From assembly GCA_021790695.1 (NCBI GenBank), contig JAJYGJ010000085.1, positions 1 through 10,360 on the forward strand: 10,360 nt of DNA, given 5' to 3'. Shown in pieces: positions 1 to 6,560 of this stretch. The translations under genes and the position numbers were made by a program. The DNA is from Nitrospirota bacterium (GTDB taxonomy: Bacteria > Nitrospirota > Thermodesulfovibrionia > Thermodesulfovibrionales > JdFR-88). How positions within the stretch are numbered: the first letter of the stretch is position 1; every line of letters starts with the position of its first letter. The notes beneath the pieces were generated by a model. The model did not search any database. It was not told the origin of the DNA and saw only the letters and a program-made list of their open reading frames with translations.

Positions 1-1889
1 AAACCCGTGCCTGTGAACTCTTCCTCGTCCCATGTGCCGTCGGCATTTTGCGCCTCCAGGAGATAACGGACGCCGCGGACCGCTTCCTCGGAGTCCTCCT
101 CGCCGGCCGCGATCAGGGCCAGCACCGCCCATGCCGTCTGTGAGGCGGTGCTCGGGCCATGCCCCTTAAGGCGGTGGTCGGAATAAGACTCGCAGCACTC
201 GCCCCATCCGCCGTCCAGGTTCTGGAAGTTCTTGATCCACCTCACGGCCATCCGCACATAGGGCTTCGAGAGGTCCTCGCCTATGGAACTGAGCCCCATG
301 AGCACGGACCATGTCCCGTAGATGTAATTCACGCCCCATCTGCCCCAGAAGGAGCCGTCATGCTCCTGTGTCTTTTTGAGATAGGCAATGGCCCGCTGGA
401 CCACGGGGTCCGGCAGCCCGAAACCCGCGATGCCCATCATCTCCAGCACCCTGCCGGTCACATCCGCCGTGCTGGGGTCGATCATCGCCTCCAGATCGGC
501 AAAGGGTATCTCGTTCAGGACGTCCTTGTCGTTGTCCACGTCAAAGGCGCCCCAGCCGCCGTCGCTGCCCTGCATTCCGAGGACCCAGTTGATCCCTTTC
601 TTTATCTTTTCCTCCAGCCCCTCCAGCCGCGGGGCATAGCCGCAAAGGAACATCAGGACCACGGCAGTGTCATCGACGTCCGGGTAGAAGCTGTTCTCAA
701 ACTCGAACGCCCAGCCCCCCGGCTTGACCCCTGGTTTTTTAATGCTCCAATCGCCTTTTTTGTCTATCTGCTTGGACACGAGCCATTCGCAGCTTTTGAT
801 AAGCGCGGGATGCTCCCTCGGCATCCCGGATGCGGCAAGCGCTATGGACGTGAGCGCCGTGTCCCAAACGGGGGATATGCAGGATTGAAGGACAAGCCCT
901 CCATCGGTCTCCATGGTAAATCTTTCGAGGGCCCGGAGCCCCCTGGCCACCGGCGGGCTCTCGACGCCGTGCCCGAGGGCCGCCAGCGCGAATATGGAGT
1001 TTATCATCGCGGGCTGTATGCCGCCCCAGTCGCCCGTCTTTTCCTGGTGGTCGAGTATCCATTTTTTTGCCGCCCGGAGGCCCTTCGGCTTGAGCGGCCT
1101 CAGGGGGAACCTCTCCATACCCTTCATCGTCCTGTCCAGGAGGAGAAAGAATTTCTTTACCGTCCCGCGTAAAAACCCGTCCTTGACCCGGCCCGAGCCC
1201 TTGTCGCCCCTGGTGAAAATCTCGTCTATGCGCGCGCTCTCCGGGGGGTGCACCACCGGCCTCATCTCCAGTATTATCATCAGCGGGACGATCGTGGAGC
1301 GGGCCCAGCTTGAAACGTTGTAAATGCTGAAGAGAAATTTTGGCGGCACAAGCATGATCTCCACGGGCATGGAGGGCAGCTCCTTCCAGCTCACCTGCCC
1401 GAAAAGCGCAAGGAATATCTTCGTAAAGACCCTCGCGGCCCCTACCCCGCCCTCCGCCAGTATGAATTCCCTCGCCCTCCTTAAAGGCGGCTCATCCGGG
1501 CCCATGCCGACAAGTTTCAGCGCGAAATACGCCTCTAAGGTCGCGTTCAGGTCGCCCCTGCCGCCCCAATGAATCGGCCACGTGCCGTCCGGCCTCTGTT
1601 TATTCAGGATATAGGAGGCTATCTTCTTGTCCCTCTGGCGGTCCTTGAGGCCCACAAAATGAAGGAGCATCAGGTACTCGGACGTGATGGTCACGTTGGA
1701 TTCCAGCTCGTACCACCAGTAGCCTTCCTCGTGCTGCTCCGCCAGATAACGGGCCTGCGATTTTTTGACCGCGCCCTCCGCTTCCTCGGTCAGGCTGGGC
1801 GCCTTCGGGAACGGTTTCAGTTCACCCTTCATGCCGGGATGGGTGACGATCATATTACTACTGAGGCCGCGACGGTTTTTAATTTTCAT
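1..1889 (-). CDS. shc: Squalene-hopene cyclase, C-terminus cut by window edge
   Basis: Class II terpene cyclase that folds squalene and protonates it to form the pentacyclic hopene/diplopterol core; a monotopic inner-membrane enzyme and the committed step of hopanoid synthesis. The frame is open from ATG 1889 to the left edge (629 codons). It shows the catalytic DVDD-TAV motif at residues 404-410 and SPVWDTA around W342. Both sit about 30 residues later than D374-D377 and W312 of the Alicyclobacillus enzyme, so the alignment is consistent. QW-type repeats are visible near residues 90-104, 430-446 (GSDGGWGAF), 550-562 (LDGGWGE) and 610-620 (NADGTWD). About 30 C-terminal residues lie outside the window. 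ATG 1889 is the first start after an in-frame TGA; its Shine-Dalgarno (GAGG) sits very close, so Met13 or Met20 are alternatives. The gene has its own promoter-like sequence upstream and a leader with two hairpins. Confidence 0.96.
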   Translation of the reverse strand, partial: MKIKNRRGLSSNMIVTHPGMKGELKPFPKAPSLTEEAEGAVKKSQARYLAEQHEEGYWWYELESNVTITSEYLMLLHFVGLKDRQRDKKIASYILNKQRPDGTWPIHWGGRGDLNATLEAYFALKLVGMGPDEPPLRRAREFILAEGGVGAARVFTKIFLALFGQVSWKELPSMPVEIMLVPPKFLFSIYNVSSWARSTIVPLMIILEMRPVVHPPESARIDEIFTRGDKGSGRVKDGFLRGTVKKFFLLLDRTMKGMERFPLRPLKPKGLRAAKKWILDHQEKTGDWGGIQPAMINSIFALAALGHGVESPPVARGLRALERFTMETDGGLVLQSCISPVWDTALTSIALAASGMPREHPALIKSCEWLVSKQIDKKGDWSIKKPGVKPGGWAFEFENSFYPDVDDTAVVLMFLCGYAPRLEGLEEKIKKGINWVLGMQGSDGGWGAFDVDNDKDVLNEIPFADLEAMIDPSTADVTGRVLEMMGIAGFGLPDPVVQRAIAYLKKTQEHDGSFWGRWGVNYIYGTWSVLMGLSSIGEDLSKPYVRMAVRWIKNFQNLDGGWGECCESYSDHRLKGHGPSTASQTAWAVLALIAAGEEDSEEAVRGVRYLLEAQNADGTWDEEEFTGTG

Positions 1890-1919
1890 ACCTCGTAAAA
1901 GCGCCTTGTTTCATTGATC

Positions 1920-1948
1920 TTCCCCGCGGCATTTTTGTCCGCGGGGAA
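1920..1948. repeat. Palindromic stem-loop A in shc leader
   Basis: Perfect 10-bp inverted repeat: TTCCCCGCGG at 1920-1929 pairs with CCGCGGGGAA at 1939-1948 across a 9-base T-rich loop. On the minus strand it ends 30 bases before the shc ATG. No T-run follows it on either strand, so it does not look like an intrinsic terminator. It shares the CCGCGG core and T-rich loop with the two units to its right. Confidence 0.75.
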
Positions 1949-1992
1949 TCTAATGCAAGGAATTTTAATTTTTATCATATTCGCTCGCTTGA

Positions 1993-2036
1993 CCCGCGGC
2001 GATTTTTGCCCGCGGGAATACGCTCGCTATACATTC
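1993..2036. repeat. Palindromic repeat unit B with conserved tail
   Basis: CCCGCGG (1993-1999) pairs with CCGCGGG (2010-2016) across a T-rich loop. It is followed by the tail AATACGCTCGCTATACATTC (2017-2036). The second arm and tail recur, with one inserted base and a few substitutions, at 2192-2227, which shows these are copies of one element rather than chance GC-rich hairpins. A partial tail (TTCGCTCGCTT) also occurs at 1980-1990. Confidence 0.7.
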
Positions 2037-2042
2037 AGCCAT

Positions 2043-2071
2043 AACATAACAGACGCATGGCGCAATGTCAA
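2043..2071 (-). promoter_or_regulatory. Sigma70-type promoter candidate for shc
   Basis: Read on the minus strand: TTGACA (2071-2066, perfect -35), a 17-base spacer, then TATGTT (2048-2043, 4 of 6 for -10). Transcription would start near 2036, giving a leader of about 147 bases that includes stem-loops B and A. Found by eye against the consensus, not by a scoring tool. Confidence 0.5.
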
Positions 2072-2173
2072 TTATATTTATTTTTCGAGCAGTTTTTCGA
2101 TTCCCCGCCCCGCGCGGCCGGGCGGCGGGCATCCGTCGATCTTCCCTTTTTTTATCATAATCCGCCCGCCGGT

Positions 2174-2227
2174 CCCGCGGGGCGCAAGGGCAATTTTGCC
2201 CGCGGGCAATACGCTCGCTGTCCATTC
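2174..2227. repeat. Palindromic repeat unit C with conserved tail
   Basis: CCCGCGG (2174-2180) pairs with CCGCGGG (2200-2206). A small inner hairpin (GGGCAA / TTGCCC, 2188-2201) could form instead. The tail CAATACGCTCGCTGTCCATTC matches the tail of unit B. The unit ends next to the stop codon of the EamA-like gene, a usual position for REP-like extragenic palindromes. Confidence 0.65.
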
Positions 2228-2230
2228 CAT

Positions 2231-2671
2231 TTACTTCTTGGGCGTTGAAATCTCATGGGTGCAGGCCGCGCCCCGGGTGCGCCACGTCCCGGAGCGCTTG
2301 CCGGAGCCCATCGCCATAAGGGATATCCCGATCATGATGACCAGGATGCCGGCCCAGCGGTACCAGGTGACATCCTCCTTCAGGAATGTCCTTGCCAGAA
2401 AGGCCGCCGCGACATAGGAAAAAGAGGTAAGGGGCATGACGTAGCTTAAGTCCGCCATGGCAAGCGATACGAGATAAAGGAAGAAAAAGCAGGCAAGAAG
2501 GGACGTGCCCGCGATAATATACGGGGAGGTTATCACGCCGCCGAACCAGCCGATCCACTGCGACGGGTTTCGCCACTCGATCTCCCCGATCCTCCTCATG
2601 CCGTAGCTTAAAAGGGTCTCGCCGGCCGCGGCGCAAAGCGCGGCGGCAAATATGATGCCAAGTGTCTTCAT
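2231..2671 (-). CDS. Four-helix EamA/SMR-like (DMT superfamily) membrane protein
   Basis: A 146-residue integral membrane protein with four hydrophobic segments at about residues 3-24, 40-67, 73-96 and 103-123, then a polar tail. Length and pattern match half-size drug/metabolite transporters (SMR or ArnE/ArnF type), which act as dimers. The motif GETLLSYGM in helix 1 carries a glutamate (E18) near the position of the essential Glu of SMR proteins. Start ATG 2671 has a strong Shine-Dalgarno (GGAGGA) about eight bases upstream. It lies 58 bases after hpnK on the same strand, inside the hopanoid cluster. Export or flipping of a hopanoid, a lipid-linked sugar or an unrelated amphiphile is possible; the substrate is inference. 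The function within the family is uncertain, the fold assignment is fairly secure. Confidence 0.8.
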   Translation of the reverse strand: MKTLGIIFAAALCAAAGETLLSYGMRRIGEIEWRNPSQWIGWFGGVITSPYIIAGTSLLACFFFLYLVSLAMADLSYVMPLTSFSYVAAAFLARTFLKEDVTWYRWAGILVIMIGISLMAMGSGKRSGTWRTRGAACTHEISTPKK

Positions 2672-2729
2672 TTTAAAATCTCCTCCAAAAATAAAAAACC
2701 GGAAACGGATTCAGGGCGCATCCGCAATT
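2672..2729 (-). terminator. Weak terminator or attenuator candidate after hpnK
   Basis: On the minus strand, CGGAT (2724-2720) pairs with ATCCG (2710-2706), and a T-rich stretch begins at 2705 and, after a short CCGG interruption, runs as TTTTTTATTTTT. The stem is only 5-6 bp, so at most partial termination is expected; the next gene's ribosome-binding site follows directly. Confidence 0.25.
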
Positions 2730-3575
2730 TTATACCTTTTGGACGATATCTTTAAAGCCCGCGGGGGTCAGTCCGCGCGAATTCACGGCCTCCAGCACGC
2801 GGGGCGACGTAAGGGCCTCAAGCTCCGCCCGTCCGGCGGCGCCGTCCATATCCGGATGGGCGAAGACCTCCGAGACCGGCCCTTCGATCCTGGAGACAAG
2901 GCCCCGAAGATAATCCTCCGTTACCCGGCCCGGGCGCGAAATGCCATAAGTGCGCGCGGAAAGCAGCCCGCGGGCCCCGGCGGTCCCGGCGTTCCGGACT
3001 TTCAGGGCCCTGAAGACGGCCCATTCCGTTATTGCCGGAAGGCTGTCCAGGGCCGTCCAGAAAGGCCCGGGCGGTATCCTTATCCACTTCACGCCCCGCC
3101 TTTGGGCCACGCGGCAGAGGACCCCGAATATTACGGGATGGACGTGCAGGTGGTGGTGAGAGTCGGCATGAACCGGCCTCAGGCACGCATCCTCCAGGCG
3201 GTCAAACTGGGCCTCGATCTCGGCCTCCAACTGCCCTCGGAGCCGCCTCCGGTGTATCCAGTATCTGATCCCGGCCCGTGCCGGGCTCTCATCGAAAAAA
3301 CCCCTTTCGTCGGTCAGCCCGGGTATCTCGGAAGGCGGCAGCACCGACCTTCCATCGACCAGGGTGACATGGATTCCAACCGACATGCCGGGCAACCCCC
3401 GCGCCGCCAGTGCCGCCTCCTCGAAGGCCGCTCCCGCAGCCATAATGCTGACCGACCGCAGGACACCCTCATGGAAGGCCCTGAGCGCCGCCTGGTTGAC
3501 CGAATGGCTGGCGCCGAAGTCATCGGCGTTAACTACCAGATAGCGGGGGGTATCCGGGGCAATTTTATCCGTCAA
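2730..3575 (-). CDS. hpnK: HpnK, hopanoid-associated YdjC/ChbG-family deacetylase
   Basis: A 281-residue carbohydrate deacetylase of the YdjC/ChbG fold. Visible family marks are LVVNADDFG (D18-D19), GIHVTLVDGR (H69), DSHHHLHVHP (residues 138-147) and FAHPD (H240); the Asp and His residues are the metal-binding set of this family. In Burkholderia cenocepacia, HpnK removes the acetyl group from GlcNAc-bacteriohopanetetrol, and the placement next to hpnJ supports that job here. The only plausible start is TTG 3575; no in-frame ATG precedes the conserved core and the Shine-Dalgarno is poor (AAGGG, 13 bases away), so translation may be coupled to hpnJ, whose stop codon is 20 bases upstream. ChbG itself acts on chito-oligosaccharides, but the hpn context favours HpnK. 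Confidence 0.9.
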   Translation of the reverse strand: MTDKIAPDTPRYLVVNADDFGASHSVNQAALRAFHEGVLRSVSIMAAGAAFEEAALAARGLPGMSVGIHVTLVDGRSVLPPSEIPGLTDERGFFDESPARAGIRYWIHRRRLRGQLEAEIEAQFDRLEDACLRPVHADSHHHLHVHPVIFGVLCRVAQRRGVKWIRIPPGPFWTALDSLPAITEWAVFRALKVRNAGTAGARGLLSARTYGISRPGRVTEDYLRGLVSRIEGPVSEVFAHPDMDGAAGRAELEALTSPRVLEAVNSRGLTPAGFKDIVQKV

Positions 3576-3595
3576 ACCGGACGGCCGGCCCTTTT

Positions 3596-5041
3596 TTATC
3601 GGGCCGCTTCCTTTCTTTTGGCCATGAAGGAGAGGAACTCCCTGCCTTCCCTGGCCCTCCTTCTGAAGACCTCCCGGTCGGAGAGCATCTCCTTCAATAT
3701 CCTCAGCACTGGACGCGGCCTGAAGTAGAAACGCCTGTAAAAGCGCTCCACAGTCTCGAACATCTCCTCCTTGGGCAGGTGCGGATAGGAGAGGACCGCG
3801 GTCTGGATGCCACCCTTGACAAGCTCTTTCCGGGAATCTTTGCCCGCTCGATCATCGTCCGTCTTGAGCCATCCTTCCTTCAGCGCCTGCCTGTAAAGCT
3901 CCGTCCCGGGATAAGGAGCGGCAAGAGAGACCTGGATGCTGTACGGATCGATCCACTTGGCGAAACGGATGGTCTCCTCAATGGTCTGGGCGGTCTCGCC
4001 GGGAAGCCCGATTATGAAACAGGCGTGGATGAGGACGCCAAGGTCCTTGCAGGCCTTAACGAACTTTCCGGCCCCCTCCACGGTGATGCCTTTTTTGATG
4101 TTGTCCAGTATCCGCTGGTTTCCGGACTCGAAGCCTACTACCAATAGTCTCAGGCCGTTTTCCTTGAGCGTCTTCAGCGTCTCGTAAGGCACGTTCGCCC
4201 TGGCCGTCGCGGACCATTTGAGCCCGAGGGGGCCGATCATCTTTGCGATTTTTGCCGCCCGCGAAGGGTTCCCGGTGAACGTGTCGTCGTCAAAGTAATA
4301 CTCCTTGACCTGCGGGAAGAGGGTCTTGGAGCGGCTCAACTCCTCATAAACGTTCTCGGGGCTCCTTGTACGATAGGCCCTGCCGCCTATCGTATGGGGC
4401 CAGAGGCAAAAGGCGCACCGGGCCACGCAACCCCGCGCCGTGTATATCGCCATATAAGGATGGTCCAGGTATCCGTCATAATAATTTTCTATTTTCAGAT
4501 CGCGCGCGTAGATATCGGTGACAAAAGGCAGGGCGTCCAGATCGGTTATCAGGGGGCGGTCCGGCGTGCGGACGAGTTTCCCGTCCGCGAGGTACGCGAC
4601 CCCGTCCACTTTCCTGAAATCCCGCCCCTCCGCGATTTCCGCGATTGTGTAATCGAACTCCCCCGTGCAGACAAAATCGATTGAATCCGAGCTTTCAAGG
4701 GTTTCACGGGGAAGGACCATCGCATGGGGACCGACAAACCCGACCAGGATGCCGGGATAGGTTTCCTTGAATTTCCGGGCCACGGCGCAATCGTTGCCTA
4801 TTGTGGGAGTGCTCGTATGGATCACGACCATGTCAAATCCCTTGCCGGCGCGGACCACCTCCTCAACGCCCATATCGGCGGGCGGCGCATCGACAAGAAG
4901 GCTTTCCTTCACGAGCCCGGCGGCATAGGCTAGCCACGCCGGATACCAGAAAGAGCGGATCTCCCGCCTTGCCTGATACCGGGCGCCGGCGCCCCCGTCA
5001 AACCCCATAAAGGAGGGCGGATTCAGGAAAAGGACGCGCAT
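3596..5041 (-). CDS. hpnJ: HpnJ, hopanoid-associated radical SAM protein
   Basis: A 481-residue member of the B12-binding-type radical SAM group. Residues 1-140 form a Rossmann-like N-terminal domain (VGFVGPHA near 101-108). The radical SAM core follows with the 4Fe-4S motif C205-x3-C209-x2-C212 (RGCVARCAFC), then DDDTFTG (251-257), VVGFESGNQ (301-309) and IIGLPGET (343-350). In Burkholderia cenocepacia, HpnJ is required to turn BHT-glucosamine into BHT cyclitol ether by ring contraction; that function is transferred here by family and by the adjacent hpnK. The classic DxHxxG cobalamin motif is not evident in the N-terminal domain, so B12 use is open. ATG 5041 lies inside a possible 27-codon upstream ORF, and the nearest Shine-Dalgarno-like sequence (GGAAGG) is rather far, which suggests coupled translation. 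Confidence 0.92.
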   Translation of the reverse strand: MRVLFLNPPSFMGFDGGAGARYQARREIRSFWYPAWLAYAAGLVKESLLVDAPPADMGVEEVVRAGKGFDMVVIHTSTPTIGNDCAVARKFKETYPGILVGFVGPHAMVLPRETLESSDSIDFVCTGEFDYTIAEIAEGRDFRKVDGVAYLADGKLVRTPDRPLITDLDALPFVTDIYARDLKIENYYDGYLDHPYMAIYTARGCVARCAFCLWPHTIGGRAYRTRSPENVYEELSRSKTLFPQVKEYYFDDDTFTGNPSRAAKIAKMIGPLGLKWSATARANVPYETLKTLKENGLRLLVVGFESGNQRILDNIKKGITVEGAGKFVKACKDLGVLIHACFIIGLPGETAQTIEETIRFAKWIDPYSIQVSLAAPYPGTELYRQALKEGWLKTDDDRAGKDSRKELVKGGIQTAVLSYPHLPKEEMFETVERFYRRFYFRPRPVLRILKEMLSDREVFRRRAREGREFLSFMAKRKEAAR

Positions 5042-5106
5042 ACCGAGGGGCCGCCTTCCGGGGAGCGGTTCTGTTCATCCGTTATCACGATTTCAATTCG
5101 TTCCAT
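5023..5106 (-). CDS. Possible 27-residue leader peptide overlapping hpnJ start
   Basis: ATG 5106 opens a 27-codon frame (MERIEIVITDEQNRSPEGG...) that ends at 5023, overlapping the first 19 bases of hpnJ. It lies downstream of the predicted operon promoter, so it would be the first ORF on the mRNA. The composition is protein-like (acidic, charged), but there is no clear Shine-Dalgarno before it. It could couple translation to hpnJ, or be chance. No known family was recognised. Confidence 0.3.
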   Translation of the reverse strand: MERIEIVITDEQNRSPEGGPSVCASFS

Positions 5107-5206
5107 AATTATTTTTCGCTTAAACTTAAAAACAAAAAACGGGCGCGGACCACATTGGGAAAAAGGCCTCCAAACGGACAAAAACAGGGCCAAAAAAGCA
5201 TAACAC

Positions 5207-5234
5207 ACTATATCATAAAAACAAAAGGATTCAA
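5207..5234 (-). promoter_or_regulatory. Sigma70-type promoter candidate for the hpnJ operon
   Basis: On the minus strand: TTGAAT (5234-5229), a 16-base spacer, then TATAGT (5212-5207, 5 of 6 for -10). The predicted start near 5200 gives a leader of about 160 bases before hpnJ, in an AT-rich stretch that contrasts with the GC-rich genes. Found by eye. Confidence 0.45.
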
Positions 5235-5505
5235 AAACGCGGGTGGTGGTACAGTTTGATAACGCCAGGTGACGTCGGCTTTCGCTGTTTGAGCTTTCTT
5301 TCTGCCGCTGCACGGACTCTTTCCGCTCATGCCCGCCCAAACTCGCCCTTAAACGGGCTCAGACATGGGCGGGCAAAGGAGTTTCGCGGAAATTCGCCGG
5401 CATCGGCAACGAAAAAAAGCTATGACGCTCAAGCCGATATCGCCTGGCGTCTATCCATCCCGGGTTCCATAAACTCAAACTGACACACTGCCAAAACGCG
5501 GGTGG
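5234..5505. repeat. 13-bp direct repeat, copies at both ends of this span
   Basis: AAAACGCGGGTGG occurs at 5234-5246 and again at 5493-5505, 259 bases apart start to start; the sequence ACACACT also precedes each copy at different distances. The first copy begins at the -35 of the hpnJ promoter. It could be a duplication, a binding site or a target-site scar; no transposase or terminal inverted repeat was found between them. Confidence 0.35.
5330..5375. repeat. Nested inverted repeat
   Basis: TGCCCGCCCA (5330-5339) pairs perfectly with TGGGCGGGCA (5366-5375). Inside the loop, GCCC (5345-5348) can pair with GGGC (5355-5358). No T-run follows on either strand, so it is not a typical terminator. 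It lies about 100 bases upstream of the hpnJ promoter. An extragenic palindrome or a protein-binding site are the options. Confidence 0.6.
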
Positions 5506-6015
5506 CCGGCCAATATCGCCGATGCAATGACTTTATCTCTGAGCGAGGCGTTGACACAGTCCGCGCTGCAACACTCTCGCCGCGGTGACAAGGTTTCTCT
5601 TGAAAATAAACGCGTTTCCCCAGCCGCGGCCGATTTTTGTTAGCCGATTCGGCTGGAGCGAGACGCGTACGCGATATTCTTTCCTGACGGAAATTTGAAA
5701 GGCTGGTTTCCAGTCTGCCGTACCAGGAATTACCATGACCGGTACTGGCAGGATTTCCGTCACAACGACCAGCAGGGGATAAATTATCTCTTTCGCAGCT
5801 TGGATTGTATTATGACAGCACCAGGAGTTCCCGTGACCATTCCGGAGGAGCACATCTTTGCTAACGATGTTAAAGTACGCATATAGGCTGGACTTGTCTC
5901 GGTAATATACGCACTTACGGGAGCCGCTAAAATACGGGCTGGCGGTTAAGAATAGCAAAACAGGGACGGTGACCGTTTTTCAATAGCCCAATGTGAGTGT
6001 TTGATATGGCCTCCA

Positions 6016-6043
6016 GTTTGAAATTGAATGGCTTTGTTATACT
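6016..6043 (+). promoter_or_regulatory. Promoter candidate for brnTA
   Basis: TATACT at 6038-6043 is a good -10 hexamer, placing the transcript start just before the brnT ribosome-binding site. The -35 is weak: GTTTGA at 6016-6021 with a 16-base spacer, or TTGAAA at 6018-6023 with a short 14-base spacer. BrnA-type antitoxins repress their own promoter, so an operator is expected around here, though no clear operator repeat is visible. Confidence 0.4.
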
Positions 6044-6061
6044 TTAAGGTAAGGGTTAAGA

Positions 6062-6352
6062 ATGAAATTTGAATGGGACGAGAACAAAGAGAAGGCTAAC
6101 AGGCTGAAGCACAAGGTCTCCTTTCTTGAGGCGTGTTATATTTTTTCCGATAAATACATGCTTACACTTTTCGATGAAGAGCATTCGGACGATGAAGATA
6201 GGTGGATAACCATTGGACGGGGATTGAACGATAAAATTCTTGTCGTTGTCCACACGTACAGGAAAATAAAAGGCAGCGAAGCTATGCGGATAATATCCGC
6301 TAGAAAGGCAACCAAGCATGAAGAAGCAAAGTATTTCGAGAGAAGGGGATAA
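6062..6352 (+). CDS. brnT: BrnT-family ribonuclease toxin
   Basis: A 96-residue type II toxin with a RelE-like fold that cleaves RNA and halts growth when free of its antitoxin. The family pattern is complete: FEWDENKEKANRLKHKVSF (residues 3-21), a DEEHSDDEDRWITIGR segment (38-53), LVVVHTYR (60-67) and the C-terminal RIISARKATKHE block (76-87). The length is normal and no disruption is seen, so it looks intact. ATG 6062 follows a usable Shine-Dalgarno (TAAGGG). It precedes brnA by a few bases, the usual toxin-first order of this family. Codon use and composition are more AT-rich than the hopanoid genes to the left, consistent with horizontal arrival. Confidence 0.93.
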   Translation: MKFEWDENKEKANRLKHKVSFLEACYIFSDKYMLTLFDEEHSDDEDRWITIGRGLNDKILVVVHTYRKIKGSEAMRIISARKATKHEEAKYFERRG

Positions 6353-6356
6353 TATC

Positions 6357-6560
6357 ATGAAAAAAGAATACGATTTCACGAAAGCCGTTCAGGGGAAATT
6401 TTACAGGCCTCTGGAAAAGCTCGAAATCCCAATATACCTGGATAAAGAGGTCAAAGAGTTTTTCGGCAAGACGGCATCCAGAAAAAAGATCGGCCTCGAT
6501 AAAGTTGTAAACACCATTTTGCGCAAGGAAATGGAGATGCTCAAGACCATGGGGATTTAG
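6357..6560 (+). CDS. brnA: BrnA-type ribbon-helix-helix antitoxin
   Basis: A 67-residue antitoxin expected to bind BrnT and repress the shared promoter. The start is placed at ATG 6357, four bases after the brnT stop, because AGAAGGGG lies just upstream and MKKEYDFTKAVQGKFYRP is the typical N-terminus; an upstream in-frame ATG at 6318 would add 13 unrelated residues inside brnT. KLEIPIYLDKEVKEFF (21-36) followed by the helical IGLDKVVNTILRKEME (45-60) fits a CopG/MetJ-like ribbon-helix-helix fold. The protein resembles the short antitoxins found next to BrnT rather than the longest BrnA forms. No terminator is visible after the stop. Confidence 0.87.
   Translation: MKKEYDFTKAVQGKFYRPLEKLEIPIYLDKEVKEFFGKTASRKKIGLDKVVNTILRKEMEMLKTMGI

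Larger units (their letters stand above)
1890..2230. other. Intergenic region with shc promoter and palindromic repeats
   Basis: This 341-base gap between the EamA-like gene and shc has no convincing gene; open frames on either strand have no family resemblance and run across palindromes. It holds at least three CCGCGG-cored stem-loops (listed separately), a further GC-rich imperfect palindrome near 2103-2131, and AT-rich stretches. A minus-strand promoter lies in the middle, so the part from about 2036 to 1890 would be the shc 5' leader. Confidence 0.8.
5235..6061. other. Coding-poor region between hpnJ promoter and brnT
   Basis: About 0.8 kb with no gene I can support. The longest frame (5533-5958, minus, TTG start) has no ribosome-binding site and no family resemblance. 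On the plus strand, short protein-like stretches (for example from an ATG near 5514 to a TAG near 5642, and 5695-5886) are separated by stops and frame changes, so a decayed gene is possible but unidentified. The region also holds a nested palindrome at 5330-5375, a 13-bp direct repeat (5234-5246 and 5493-5505) and the brnT promoter at its right end. Confidence 0.6.

Noticed and set aside
159..1172. Long plus-strand open frame of 337 codons
   Set aside because: It is antisense to shc, which has full family motifs in the opposite strand; the translation is low-complexity Pro/His-rich and matches no family.
1920..2206. CRISPR-like array of palindromic repeats
   Set aside because: Only three unequal copies with irregular spacing and no uniform spacers; they fit extragenic palindromes better.
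2652..3728. Plus-strand open frame of 358 codons
   Set aside because: It runs antisense across hpnK and the hpnJ end; the codon pattern and motifs support the minus-strand genes.
5533..5958. Minus-strand frame of 141 codons
   Set aside because: TTG start, no Shine-Dalgarno, no family resemblance; the stretch is described as coding-poor instead.
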